A stretch of DNA of 7,601 nucleotides from Hyphomonas sp. (GTDB taxonomy: Bacteria; Pseudomonadota; Alphaproteobacteria; Caulobacterales; Hyphomonadaceae). The notes under the pieces are model-generated. The model did no database searches. It was given only the letters and a program-made list of their open reading frames with translations, and had not been told where the DNA came from. Position numbers and translations under genes: made by a program. Shown here piece by piece: positions 1 to 6,250 of the stretch; within the stretch, counting starts at the first letter, position 1; each line of letters opens with the position of its first letter. The stretch is from contig JANSXJ010000172.1 of the NCBI GenBank assembly GCA_024743015.1, positions 1 through 7,601 on the forward strand, read 5' to 3'.

Positions 1-1
1 A

Positions 2-463
2 AGCCTTCTGCCGCTGACTTATGACCTGACCGCATTCGACACAGCGATCGATACGCTGACAGCGGGCGGCATGACGGCTGGACATCTTGGTGTCGCCTGG
101 TCGTGGTACCTGGTTGCACCCGAGTGGGACGACATCTGGCCGACTGCGTCTGCGCCGCTCTCCTACACTGCTCCCGAGACCGTGAAAGCCGTCGTGCTGA
201 TGACGGACGGGCAGTTCAATATGAGCTATGATGGCGGTATGGGCGACAGCAACACGCAGGCCAAAAAGATGTGCGGAAAAATGCGCGACGCTGGCGTGCG
301 AATCTATGCCGTCGCTTTCCAGGCCCCGACCAATGCGAAGAACACATTGAAGAATTGTACCGGTGATGACAGCCGCTTCTTCGATGCGGGCAATGGTGCA
401 GAACTGCTTGCCGCCTATGATGCGATCGCCAGCCAGTTGTCGCAGCTGACCCTGGTCAACTAA
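2..463 (+). CDS. TadG-like von Willebrand A-domain pilus assembly protein, C-terminal part (5' end outside window)
   Basis: The frame is open from base 2 with no stop, so this is the C-terminal 153 residues of a larger protein and the ATG at 71 is internal. The visible part is the second half of a von Willebrand factor A domain. GGMTAGHLG (from base 65) resembles the threonine loop of the metal-ion-dependent adhesion site, and VVLMTDGQF (from about base 194) is the typical strand plus aspartate loop. The acidic DxSxS loop would lie upstream. The sequence then runs MRDAGVRIYAVAF and FFDAGNGAELLAAYDAIASQ, a typical end for TadG-like proteins of tad (Flp pilus) loci. Known TadG proteins are membrane-anchored, with an N-terminal TadE-like segment and a periplasmic A domain. 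The TadG assignment is inferred from the C-terminus; another secreted A-domain protein is possible. Confidence 0.8.
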   Translation, partial: SLLPLTYDLTAFDTAIDTLTAGGMTAGHLGVAWSWYLVAPEWDDIWPTASAPLSYTAPETVKAVVLMTDGQFNMSYDGGMGDSNTQAKKMCGKMRDAGVRIYAVAFQAPTNAKNTLKNCTGDDSRFFDAGNGAELLAAYDAIASQLSQLTLVN

Positions 464-477
464 TCGGGCGTTCACGG

Positions 478-948
478 ATGAGCATGCTGCAAAGACTGTG
501 GGACGCATTGCGACAGGATCGCTGGCTACAAATCGCAGTCCTTGCCTTCATCACCCTCTATATCGGGTTTCAGGAACGACTGGCCGCGAAGGAACAAATG
601 TACCTCGCCTCCGGCCAGTTGAACCTCGAGGACGGACACCGGGACTTCAATGTCGGCGACGAGGGACCGTTCATCGTCGAACTTCCCGCTGCACCTGAAG
701 TGGTGACGCAAAGCATGGTGGCGCAACTAAGCGGCCGTCCCGTGCATATCAAAGATGAAAACGGCGACTGGCACATCATGCGCCCCGTCATCGGCCCGAG
801 CGGCGAGGTGGAAGATCATTCAGACACCGTCATCGCCCTCGCCAAACTGAGCTGCGCGGAGGACGCCGTGCCGGAGGTCCGGGAAGCGTTTTTGCGGCTG
901 AGCCCATCCGCGCGGAAGGTGATGTGTGAGCTAGCTGCCGCGAATTGA
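478..948 (+). CDS. Small single-pass membrane protein of unknown function
   Basis: Encodes 156 residues, starting 14 nt after the TadG-like stop and therefore probably cotranscribed with it. A basic N-terminus (residues 1-16, rich in Arg and Trp) precedes one hydrophobic helix at about residues 17-31 (LQIAVLAFITLYIGF). The rest is soluble and fairly acidic. This predicts a type II inner-membrane protein with most of its mass in the periplasm. Two cysteines sit in the C-terminal third (LSCAEDA and VMCELAA) and could form a disulfide. No family is recognised. The ribosome-binding site is poor: no purine-rich motif precedes ATG 478, and a second ATG lies two codons later at 484, so the start could be either. 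Its position suggests a pilus or surface accessory role, but this is only inference from linkage. Confidence 0.7.
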   Translation: MSMLQRLWDALRQDRWLQIAVLAFITLYIGFQERLAAKEQMYLASGQLNLEDGHRDFNVGDEGPFIVELPAAPEVVTQSMVAQLSGRPVHIKDENGDWHIMRPVIGPSGEVEDHSDTVIALAKLSCAEDAVPEVREAFLRLSPSARKVMCELAAAN

Positions 949-1001
949 GGTTATTCGGGCGTTTCAATTAAGCGCATGCATCGAGCTGAGTTACAGATTT
1001 T

Positions 1002-1048
1002 TCACATCACCACATCTTGTGACTATCACAGAGGACACATACTATATG
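1002..1048 (+). promoter_or_regulatory. Predicted promoter with overlapping TGTGA/TCACA palindrome upstream of the DUF2188 gene
   Basis: A sigma-70-like pair is present: TTGTGA at 1017-1022 and TACTAT at 1040-1045, separated by 17 bp, each matching 4 of 6 consensus bases. The -35 box overlaps a perfect short palindrome, TGTGA-CTA-TCACA (1018-1030). A further TCACA half-site lies at 1002-1006. This places transcription about 40 nt before the DUF2188 start at 1093 and suggests regulation by a dimeric repressor or activator. The 3-bp centre is shorter than the 6 bp of CRP/FNR sites, so no regulator is named. Confidence 0.4.
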
Positions 1049-1092
1049 TATGCGGCGCTGGGTCGCATTACCAAATAAAACGAGGTGATTCG

Positions 1093-1338
1093 ATGGGCAA
1101 GTTGACTAAGTACACACTGAAGCACGACGAAAAAAAAGGAGACTGGGCGCTAGTCCAGGATGGAAAGGATCGCGCAAGACGTCGGTTTGAAACGAAAGCA
1201 GACGCTACCAAATCTGGTGCTCTTAGTGCAGCTGTTGGCTCATCAGGCGGATCGGTGAAGATCCAGAAGGTCGATGGGAAGTATCAAGAAGAACGTACTT
1301 ACCCGAGATCGAAAGACCCTTCGAAGAGTAAGGGATAA
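1093..1338 (+). CDS. DUF2188-family small protein
   Basis: Encodes 81 residues. The start at 1093 is chosen over an in-frame ATG at 976 because it has a purine-rich site (CGAGGTG, 1081-1087) at proper spacing, because the predicted promoter lies between the two ATGs, and because 81 residues fits DUF2188 proteins, which are usually about 70-80. The family pattern is visible: an N-terminal Y7xL strand, GDW at 16-18, an FETKADA segment at 32-38 leading into a short Ala-rich helix, and a terminal hairpin VKIQKVDGKYQEERTY (55-70) with the DGK turn. The tail is Lys/Ser-rich. The biochemical function of DUF2188 is not established. A run of eight A residues lies in the early coding region (1130-1137). 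The stop is 4 nt before the next gene, so the two are almost certainly cotranscribed. Confidence 0.75.
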   Translation: MGKLTKYTLKHDEKKGDWALVQDGKDRARRRFETKADATKSGALSAAVGSSGGSVKIQKVDGKYQEERTYPRSKDPSKSKG

Positions 1339-1342
1339 CGAA

Positions 1343-1960
1343 ATGCCGAACACCCATATCAAAACTTTCCTTCGGGGTTCGCTGACGGACTCTCTTGGGC
1401 TGGTGAACAGGTACGCTGGCTACGGAACCGGTGGAGGTTACAACTATTGGCAATCGTCCGAGAAAGCTCTTCACGATATGACGATTGGAGGTCAGGCGTA
1501 CGACCAAGCCGTCGGACACTGCACCAAAATCCATAAGTCTGATGAACGCCTAGCAAATCAGAATGTCGTAAAGAAATTTCACGATTGGTCGACGGGGCGA
1601 AAATTGGCGTTCATCCAACCTCCACAAGGCATCGTGGAGGGGCCGAAAAAGGTATTAACCATCATGGTCAAACCTGATCTGGCTTTCGCAGAAAAAGGCA
1701 CGAAATACGTAGTCCTGACTTGGCCGTATCACAATGTGCCACTGTCAAACAAAATGGCTGGGCTGGGCGTACACATCATGCGCTCCGTGCTGGCTACGGG
1801 CGAGTTTAAAGATGCGATGTTTTGCGTACATGACACGACAAAATCGAAGGTTACGCGACACCTGCATGGTCGCATCCCTAAGAACGCGGAAGAATTGTTC
1901 GCTTACCTGCTAAACCTGCACGAAACCGCATATATTCAGAGTCACCCTGAGGCCGCTTAG
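1343..1960 (+). CDS. Hypothetical protein partnered with DUF2188 gene
   Basis: Encodes 205 residues with no recognised family. The start at 1343 is preferred to an in-frame ATG at 1274, which would overlap the DUF2188 gene by 65 nt; the chosen ATG has TAAGGGAT (1329-1336) just upstream and follows the previous stop by 4 nt. The N-terminus is Gly/Tyr-rich (RYAGYGTGGGYNYW, 23-36). A basic stretch follows (VVKKFHDWSTGRK, 75-87). A central beta-rich segment contains KKVLTIMVKPDLAFAEKGTKYVVLTWPYHN (102-131, read in two pieces: KKVLTIMVKPDLAF and AEKGTKYVVLTWPYHN). The C-terminal part is helical (LSNKMAGLGVHIMRSVL, 134-150). There is no signal peptide or membrane segment, so it is probably cytoplasmic. 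The alternation of acidic and basic residues on strands is weakly reminiscent of nuclease-like folds, but no catalytic signature can be claimed. Confidence 0.75.
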   Translation: MPNTHIKTFLRGSLTDSLGLVNRYAGYGTGGGYNYWQSSEKALHDMTIGGQAYDQAVGHCTKIHKSDERLANQNVVKKFHDWSTGRKLAFIQPPQGIVEGPKKVLTIMVKPDLAFAEKGTKYVVLTWPYHNVPLSNKMAGLGVHIMRSVLATGEFKDAMFCVHDTTKSKVTRHLHGRIPKNAEELFAYLLNLHETAYIQSHPEAA

Positions 1961-1966
1961 CACACC

Positions 1967-3499
1967 CTAAAGCGGAATGTTATCGTGCTTTTTCCATGGG
2001 TTGCTGAGCTCTTTCCCCTTCAGCGTGCGCAGGGCTTTTGCCACGCGGCGGCGGGTTGAGCGGGGCATGATGATGTCATCAATATAGCCTTTACGGGCGG
2101 CGACATATGGGTTGGCGAAATTGTCTTCGTAGTTCTGGGTGTGCTCGGCGATCTTTGCCTCGTCGCCCAGGTCCTTGCGGAAGATAATCTCCACGGCGCC
2201 CTTCGCGCCCATCACCGCAATCTCGGCCGTCGGCCAGGCATAGTTCACATCGCCGCGCAGGTGCTTTGAGCTCATCACGTCATAGGCCCCGCCATAGGCT
2301 TTGCGCGTGATCACGGTCACTTTTGGCACGGTGGCTTCAGCATAGGCGAAGAGCAGTTTTGCCCCATGCTTGATGAGACCGCCATATTCCTGCTTGGTGC
2401 CCGGCATGAAGCCCGGTACGTCGACAAAGGTGACAATCGGAATGTTGAAACAGTCGCAGAAGCGCACGAAGCGCGCGGCCTTGCGGGATGCATCAATGTC
2501 GAGCACGCCAGCCAGGGTCATCGGCTGGTTGGCAACAAAGCCTACAGTCGAGCCTTCCATACGCCCAAATCCGCAAATGATATTGGCACCGAAGGCTGGA
2601 CTGATTTCGAAGAAGTCACCCTCGTCCACCGTCTTCTCGATCAATTCTTTCATATCATAGGGTTGGTTCGGATTGTCCGGAATCAGGGTGTCGAGACTCG
2701 TATCCTCGCGCTCAATCGTATCGAAACTCGGACGGACAGGCGGTTCCTCGCGGTTCGAGCCAGGCAGGAAGTCGATCAGTCGGCGCATCTGGGTGAGCGC
2801 TTCAATATCGTTCTCAAACGCGCCATCAACGACGCCAGACTTGGCCGCGTGAACGGACGCCCCGCCCAGGGTTTCGTGTGTGACTTCTTCATTTGTCACT
2901 GTCTTCACCACATCCGGTCCGGTGACGTACATGTATGACGTATCCTTGACCATGAAGATGAAATCTGTGAGCGCCGGCGAATAAACGTCACCACCTGCGC
3001 AAGGGCCCATAATCACGGAGATTTGCGGGATCACGCCGGAGGAAAGGACGTTCTCCATGAAAATGTCCGCATAGCCGGCAAGACTATCGACGCCCTCCTG
3101 AATGCGGGCCCCGCCTGCATCGAAGATGCCAATGACCGGCGCGCCGACTTTGGCCGCGGCTTTCTGGACTTTCACGATCTTCTCGGACTGCGCCAGCGAC
3201 AGCGAGCCGCCAAACACGGTGAAGTCTTTTGAGAACACATAGACGAGCCGGCCATTGACCGTACCGAGCCCGGTGACCACGCCGTCGCCAGGAATGCGCT
3301 GCTTTTCCATACCGAAATCGTGGCTGCGATGCTCGACGAACATGTCGGTTTCCTCGAAGCTGCCATCATCGAGCAGCAACTGAACCCGCTCACGCGCCGT
3401 GAGTTTGCCCTTCTGGTGCTGACGTTCGATCCGGGCCTTGCCTCCACCGAGTCTGGCTTTCTCGCGCCGCGCCTCAAGCGCTTCAATCACGTCCTGCAT
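1967..3499 (-). CDS. pccB: Propionyl-CoA carboxylase beta subunit (carboxyltransferase)
   Basis: Transfers carboxyl from biotin, carried on the alpha subunit, to propionyl-CoA, giving methylmalonyl-CoA; this is the first step of propionate, odd-chain fatty-acid and branched amino-acid use in the cytoplasm. Counting from the upstream ATG (3506-3508), the N-terminal carboxyltransferase half carries [15 protein letters not shown] (129-143) and [12 protein letters not shown] (168-179). The C-terminal half carries [15 protein letters not shown] (363-377) and [15 protein letters not shown] (402-416). Asp410 in GGAYDVM is the position that in characterised enzymes favours propionyl- over acetyl-CoA. 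The start at 3499 is preferred because AGAGG (3509-3513) abuts the upstream ATG but sits 9 nt from this one, and because related proteins begin near this [12 protein letters not shown]. That gives 510 residues, the usual length. No pccA is visible downstream. Confidence 0.95.
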   Translation of the reverse strand: MQDVIEALEARREKARLGGGKARIERQHQKGKLTARERVQLLLDDGSFEETDMFVEHRSHDFGMEKQRIPGDGVVTGLGTVNGRLVYVFSKDFTVFGGSLSLAQSEKIVKVQKAAAKVGAPVIGIFDAGGARIQEGVDSLAGYADIFMENVLSSGVIPQISVIMGPCAGGDVYSPALTDFIFMVKDTSYMYVTGPDVVKTVTNEEVTHETLGGASVHAAKSGVVDGAFENDIEALTQMRRLIDFLPGSNREEPPVRPSFDTIEREDTSLDTLIPDNPNQPYDMKELIEKTVDEGDFFEISPAFGANIICGFGRMEGSTVGFVANQPMTLAGVLDIDASRKAARFVRFCDCFNIPIVTFVDVPGFMPGTKQEYGGLIKHGAKLLFAYAEATVPKVTVITRKAYGGAYDVMSSKHLRGDVNYAWPTAEIAVMGAKGAVEIIFRKDLGDEAKIAEHTQNYEDNFANPYVAARKGYIDDIIMPRSTRRRVAKALRTLKGKELSNPWKKHDNIPL

Positions 3500-3620
3500 C
3501 TGTTCCATCCTCTGACATTCCGCTTAACAGATCGGGTTTGTAAGCTAGCGCGCGCGAAGAGCAAGATCACATTGGACTTTACCCTAGGTCGACATAGCGG
3601 CGGATTATCCTGCAGCGAAT

Positions 3621-3661
3621 TTGACTATTTATTTATATTCATTAATATTTTTAATATAGGA
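3621..3661 (+). promoter_or_regulatory. AT-rich promoter and ribosome-binding site of the Cys-rich secreted protein
   Basis: A 40-bp block made almost only of A and T interrupts otherwise GC-rich sequence. It holds TTGACT (3621-3626; 5 of 6 consensus -35 bases) and TAATAT (3643-3648) at 16-bp spacing, followed by the Shine-Dalgarno GGAG (3659-3662), 7 nt before ATG 3670. The leader would be short. Such AT-rich upstream DNA often raises promoter strength or binds nucleoid proteins, which is inference here. Confidence 0.45.
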
Positions 3662-3669
3662 GTAATTGA

Positions 3670-4065
3670 ATGAAGTATTTAATGTCTTTTATTGCTGCTT
3701 TCTCGCTCTCAATTTCTTGCGCCGCTCAAACAACGTGCTTGGGAATCAATTGTGCTGGACCATCCACAACCCCCGAGTTTGCGCAAAACTATCTGAACTA
3801 TGCGGATAGCCTCATCGCCGAGCGTCTTGGCTACCGCAGCATTGATGATGTGCCCAACGATCGACGCGCCTGCTATGCAATCTGTCATATCGAATATTAT
3901 GATCGTATCGAGGACTGTGTGGGGTCTCGAGACGATGTCGTTAATGGCGGTTTGGACACTACAATCGCGGACGAAGCTCTGACCAACTGCGCCGCACATG
4001 CGGCCGGAGAACACTCCCGCTGCCTGATATCCAGGGGCTATGTCCGGTGTGACAGTGATGATTAA
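3670..4065 (+). CDS. Small exported cysteine-rich protein
   Basis: Encodes 131 residues with a clear export signal: K2, then a hydrophobic core (residues 4-15), then SCAAQ with a plausible cleavage after Ala19. Cys17 stands in SISC, a poor lipobox because the -3 residue is Ser, so a lipoprotein is possible but less likely. The mature part has eight cysteines (23, 28, 68, 72, 83, 107, 118, 127), an even number compatible with four disulfides, including the pair C68-x3-C72. It is acidic and ends in DSDD. No family is recognised. The start is well supported by GGAG 7 nt upstream. It is divergent from pccB, and no strong terminator of its own orientation is seen, although the hairpin at 4106-4131 may serve both strands. 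Confidence 0.65.
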   Translation: MKYLMSFIAAFSLSISCAAQTTCLGINCAGPSTTPEFAQNYLNYADSLIAERLGYRSIDDVPNDRRACYAICHIEYYDRIEDCVGSRDDVVNGGLDTTIADEALTNCAAHAAGEHSRCLISRGYVRCDSDD

Positions 4066-4105
4066 ATCGATCTGTTCATCAACAGGCTTGCCGTCGCGCA
4101 TAAAA

Positions 4106-4131
4106 ACGGGCCTCCCCGAGGGGAAGCCCGT
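4106..4131 (-). terminator. Rho-independent terminator of the 4169-4699 gene
   Basis: An inverted repeat ACGGGC / GCCCGT (4106-4111 with 4126-4131), with one mismatch and then TCCCC / GGGGA inside, closes a tiny loop around CGAG. Read on the minus strand it is followed by a run of five T (complement of 4102-4106). It lies 38 nt beyond the minus-strand stop. The plus-strand side has only a weak, interrupted T-rich tail, so bidirectional action for the converging plus-strand gene is possible but weaker. Confidence 0.85.
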
Positions 4132-4168
4132 CTCATGCCTTTCCTTCTGAAAGTATCACAGACTATTT

Positions 4169-4699
4169 CTAGTAATAGCCTCGATGCCCACGATGACCGT
4201 GGCGGTGTCCGCGTTTCGGGATGCCGTAAATCTCCCGGACCTGATCGCCGCGTCGAACGATGCAGGTGATAGGGCGCTCGATGTCTCGGCGCCGGCCTTC
4301 GAACTCCACCTCATTGAAGGTGACACGGAACCCGCGGGGTCCAATGCGCTCTGCATATCGGCCATCGTCGAAGTCGACATCGTGGAAGCCGAGATAGTTG
4401 GCTTCTGAACGAATGGCCTGACGACACGCACGGATGGCGCGGCGTTTCATCTGGCGCAACTCACGGCGACCGTAATACTGGTCGCGATGCCCATAATGGC
4501 GCTTGGTTTCATATCCGTAAGACCGATATCCACGGTCACCAATGTTCAGATACAAACCGCCATTATCGGTCTGAATCGAGATAGCGCCACTCACAGACTT
4601 GCTCGTATTGCCGTGATCGGCGAGCGCCGGAGCGGTAAAGAGCAGAGGCGCCGCAAGGGCAAGCGCGGCTGCTCGAGGTTTCATGACAGGTTTCATCAT
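4169..4699 (-). CDS. Exported basic Tyr/Arg/His-rich protein of unknown function
   Basis: Encodes 176 residues. A signal peptide spans residues 1-27 (basic start, Ala/Leu core, APALA before Asp28). The region 50-80 is rich in Gly, Tyr, Arg and His (GDRGYRSYGYETKRHYGHRD). A compact domain then runs from about 80 to 160: helix ELRQMKRRAIRACRQAIRSEA, then LGFHDVDFDDGRYAERIG, PRGFRVTFNEVEFEGRRR, and ERPITCIVRRGDQVREIYGIP. Cys92 and Cys146 flank this domain and could pair. The tail is RGHRHGHRGHRGYY, a possible metal- or polyanion-binding end. No named family is recognised. The first of the tandem ATGs is used, but ATG codon 6 (4682-4684) also leaves a good signal peptide; none has a strong Shine-Dalgarno motif. 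A terminator follows the stop. Confidence 0.75.
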   Translation of the reverse strand: MMKPVMKPRAAALALAAPLLFTAPALADHGNTSKSVSGAISIQTDNGGLYLNIGDRGYRSYGYETKRHYGHRDQYYGRRELRQMKRRAIRACRQAIRSEANYLGFHDVDFDDGRYAERIGPRGFRVTFNEVEFEGRRRDIERPITCIVRRGDQVREIYGIPKRGHRHGHRGHRGYY

Positions 4700-4865
4700 G
4701 GCTGCAGGAATACACAGACCGTTTCAACTGAGCCTGAGCGAACCATTCGGCTGGTGTTCATCAATGTGAAGCGCTGCCCATTCCTTGCCATTATGTCATG
4801 GAAGTGTGAGTTTGAGCCGGGATTCGGAAACCTGCGCGATGCGCAAAAAAGAATGAGGGACCGCC

Positions 4866-5693
4866 ATGAAAACCATCACCAGCAGCCTGTTTGCATTAGG
4901 TATTTGCCTGGGTGCACAGGCCCAGGACACAAGCCGCGACGCCGAGCAAGTGACGTCCATTACCAAAGCCGATATGCGCTATGTGATCGAAGCGTCAGGC
5001 TACACAGTCACCCAGGATTTAAGCTCGGGCATCGGATTGATTGGGGAAGATGCAGACGGGGTCATCTTTGCGCTGGAAGGCAAAGCCTGCGGCGATGACG
5101 AAGTTTGCCTGGGAGTTGAGGCGTTCCTCGTACTGGAGGGCGATTTCACCTCGGATGACGCCAATTCGATCAACCAACGCTGGTCAGCGATCAAGGCAAC
5201 GAAGCTGGATGATGGCAGTCTATATATGTCGCGATACCTGATTCTGGATCACGGCCAGACGCTGCAGAACCTGCGCCTGAATCTCGAAACGACTCACGCG
5301 ATCGCCAAGCAAGTCATCGAAGAGAACAAAAAACAAGACGCAGAGGTCAAACTGACCAGCGCTCAGATCGAATGGGGCGACGATTCTGGCGACTATGCGA
5401 ATGACCAGGCCTGTGACGATGCCCGTTTTCATGAGGATGGAGACGATTGGAACTATCAGCGCCAGCATGTCTTGCACGATGCTACCGACTGCCGCTCTCT
5501 CTATGAGGCCGGAACGACAACGCTTTACCTGGATTTCGGGAACAATTCCGGCGAGTATGCCAACGATAATACCTGTGACGACAATCGTTTCACGGGGGAC
5601 GGCCGATCGGTTCTGACGACAGACAGCCATGTAAAACGCGATTCAGCAGACTGTATTGCCGCCTACCAAGAGGATCGCCTCAACCGACCGTAG
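4866..5693 (+). CDS. Exported YbjN-like domain protein with two C-terminal Cys repeats
   Basis: Encodes 275 residues, with a signal peptide ending AQA before Gln20. Residues about 33-152 resemble the YbjN family (related in fold to type III secretion chaperones): MRYVIEASGYTVTQ, GLIGEDADGVIFALEG, a Cys75/Cys81 pair, then ANSINQRWSAIKATKLDDGS and a long C-terminal helix. A charged linker (153-168) leads to two repeats, 169-216 and 223-270. Each opens with SG(D/E)YANDxxCDDxRF and closes with D(A/S)(T/S/A)DC, with 26 residues between the cysteines in both copies (183/209 and 237/263). Such motifs occur in other alphaproteobacterial exported proteins; their acidic residues suggest cation binding, which is inference. 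GAGGGA (4855-4860) supports this start. Stability or adhesion roles can only be guessed. Confidence 0.8.
   Translation: MKTITSSLFALGICLGAQAQDTSRDAEQVTSITKADMRYVIEASGYTVTQDLSSGIGLIGEDADGVIFALEGKACGDDEVCLGVEAFLVLEGDFTSDDANSINQRWSAIKATKLDDGSLYMSRYLILDHGQTLQNLRLNLETTHAIAKQVIEENKKQDAEVKLTSAQIEWGDDSGDYANDQACDDARFHEDGDDWNYQRQHVLHDATDCRSLYEAGTTTLYLDFGNNSGEYANDNTCDDNRFTGDGRSVLTTDSHVKRDSADCIAAYQEDRLNRP
5370..5675 (+). repeat. Two diverged protein-level repeats (54-residue offset) in the YbjN-like protein
   Basis: Residues 169-216 and 223-270 of the protein align with the same order of motifs: (W/F)G(D/N)(D/N)SG, YAND, CDD, RF, DG and finally a Asp-rich DC followed by a tyrosine helix. The DNA copies are 162 bp apart but have clearly diverged, so this is an old internal duplication and not a recent slippage product. 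Confidence 0.75.
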
Positions 5694-5699
5694 GTCCGG

Positions 5700-6134
5700 C
5701 TACTCGTCTTTATTCACTTTTCCGCGGAGTGATTTCACCGCGCCGCGCTGCTTTTTCGCCTCAAGTCGCCGCCGCACCGATGCGCGCGTCGGTTTGGTCC
5801 GGATTCGCTTGCGCGGGGCCTCGGCGACGGTCTTGACCATGTCAGCGAGGCGTTTGCGCGCTGCCTCGCGGTTCAGGGCCTGACTGCGGTGGTCCTTAGC
5901 CTCCAGGATCAATTCTCCCTCTTGGGTGAGCCGCGCACCGTATCGGCGTCGAAACCGGGCTTTGACGGCGGCGGGGATGGAGCTCGCCAAGACATTCCAG
6001 CGCAACTGGACGGCTGTGGAGACTTTATTGACGTTCTGCCCCCCTGGCCCTGAGGCGCGGATAAACCGCTCGCTCAGTTCCCATTCGGGGATCTGGATCG
6101 CCTCTGTCACAAATACGTGATCGCGGTTGGACAT
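5700..6134 (-). CDS. arfB: Alternative ribosome-rescue factor ArfB (peptidyl-tRNA hydrolase, YaeJ type)
   Basis: Releases nascent chains from ribosomes stalled on mRNAs without stop codons: the C-terminal tail enters the empty mRNA channel and the GGQ loop hydrolyses peptidyl-tRNA. The 144-residue protein has the class-I release-factor motif in RASGPGGQNVNKVST, with GGQ at residues 31-33, followed by the small RF-1-like domain (VQLRW, LILEAKDHRSQALNREAA). Its basic tail (about 105-144) is rich in Lys and Arg, as ArfB requires and as full release factors lack. The start at 6134 is preferred over an in-frame ATG at 6185: GGAG lies 6 nt upstream of it, the N-terminus then matches the family, and the length is close to the usual 140. 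It converges on the YbjN-like gene with 6 nt between stops and no visible terminator. Confidence 0.95.
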   Translation of the reverse strand: MSNRDHVFVTEAIQIPEWELSERFIRASGPGGQNVNKVSTAVQLRWNVLASSIPAAVKARFRRRYGARLTQEGELILEAKDHRSQALNREAARKRLADMVKTVAEAPRKRIRTKPTRASVRRRLEAKKQRGAVKSLRGKVNKDE

Positions 6135-6250
6135 GAAAGCTCCGTTCAGGGTCAATTCAGGCAGCCTAACTAGGGTGACCTGCAAGGCTTGTCACGAGCA
6201 GCCGAAATCGCGGGTGCCGTGGGGGCGCCGAAACAGGAAAGGAGGGCCAT

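Noticed and set aside
464..973. Repeated TCGGGCGTT after both left-hand stop codons
   Set aside because: Only 9 bases are shared, with no extension or symmetry, so chance is a sufficient explanation.
976..1092. N-terminal extension of the DUF2188 protein from ATG 976
   Set aside because: It lacks a ribosome-binding site, overlaps the predicted promoter, and would add 39 residues not seen in the family.
1274..1342. N-terminal extension of the 205-residue protein from ATG 1274
   Set aside because: It would overlap the DUF2188 gene out of frame, while ATG 1343 has an upstream purine-rich site and 4-nt spacing.
2366..2938. 190-codon open frame on the plus strand
   Set aside because: It is entirely antisense to well-conserved pccB coding sequence, and its translation has no family features.
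4833..4850. TGCGC-GAT-GCGCA hairpin followed by AAAAAA before the YbjN-like gene
   Set aside because: The stem is 5 bp with a 3-nt loop. On the plus strand no T run follows; on the minus strand it would be a terminator with no gene ending there.
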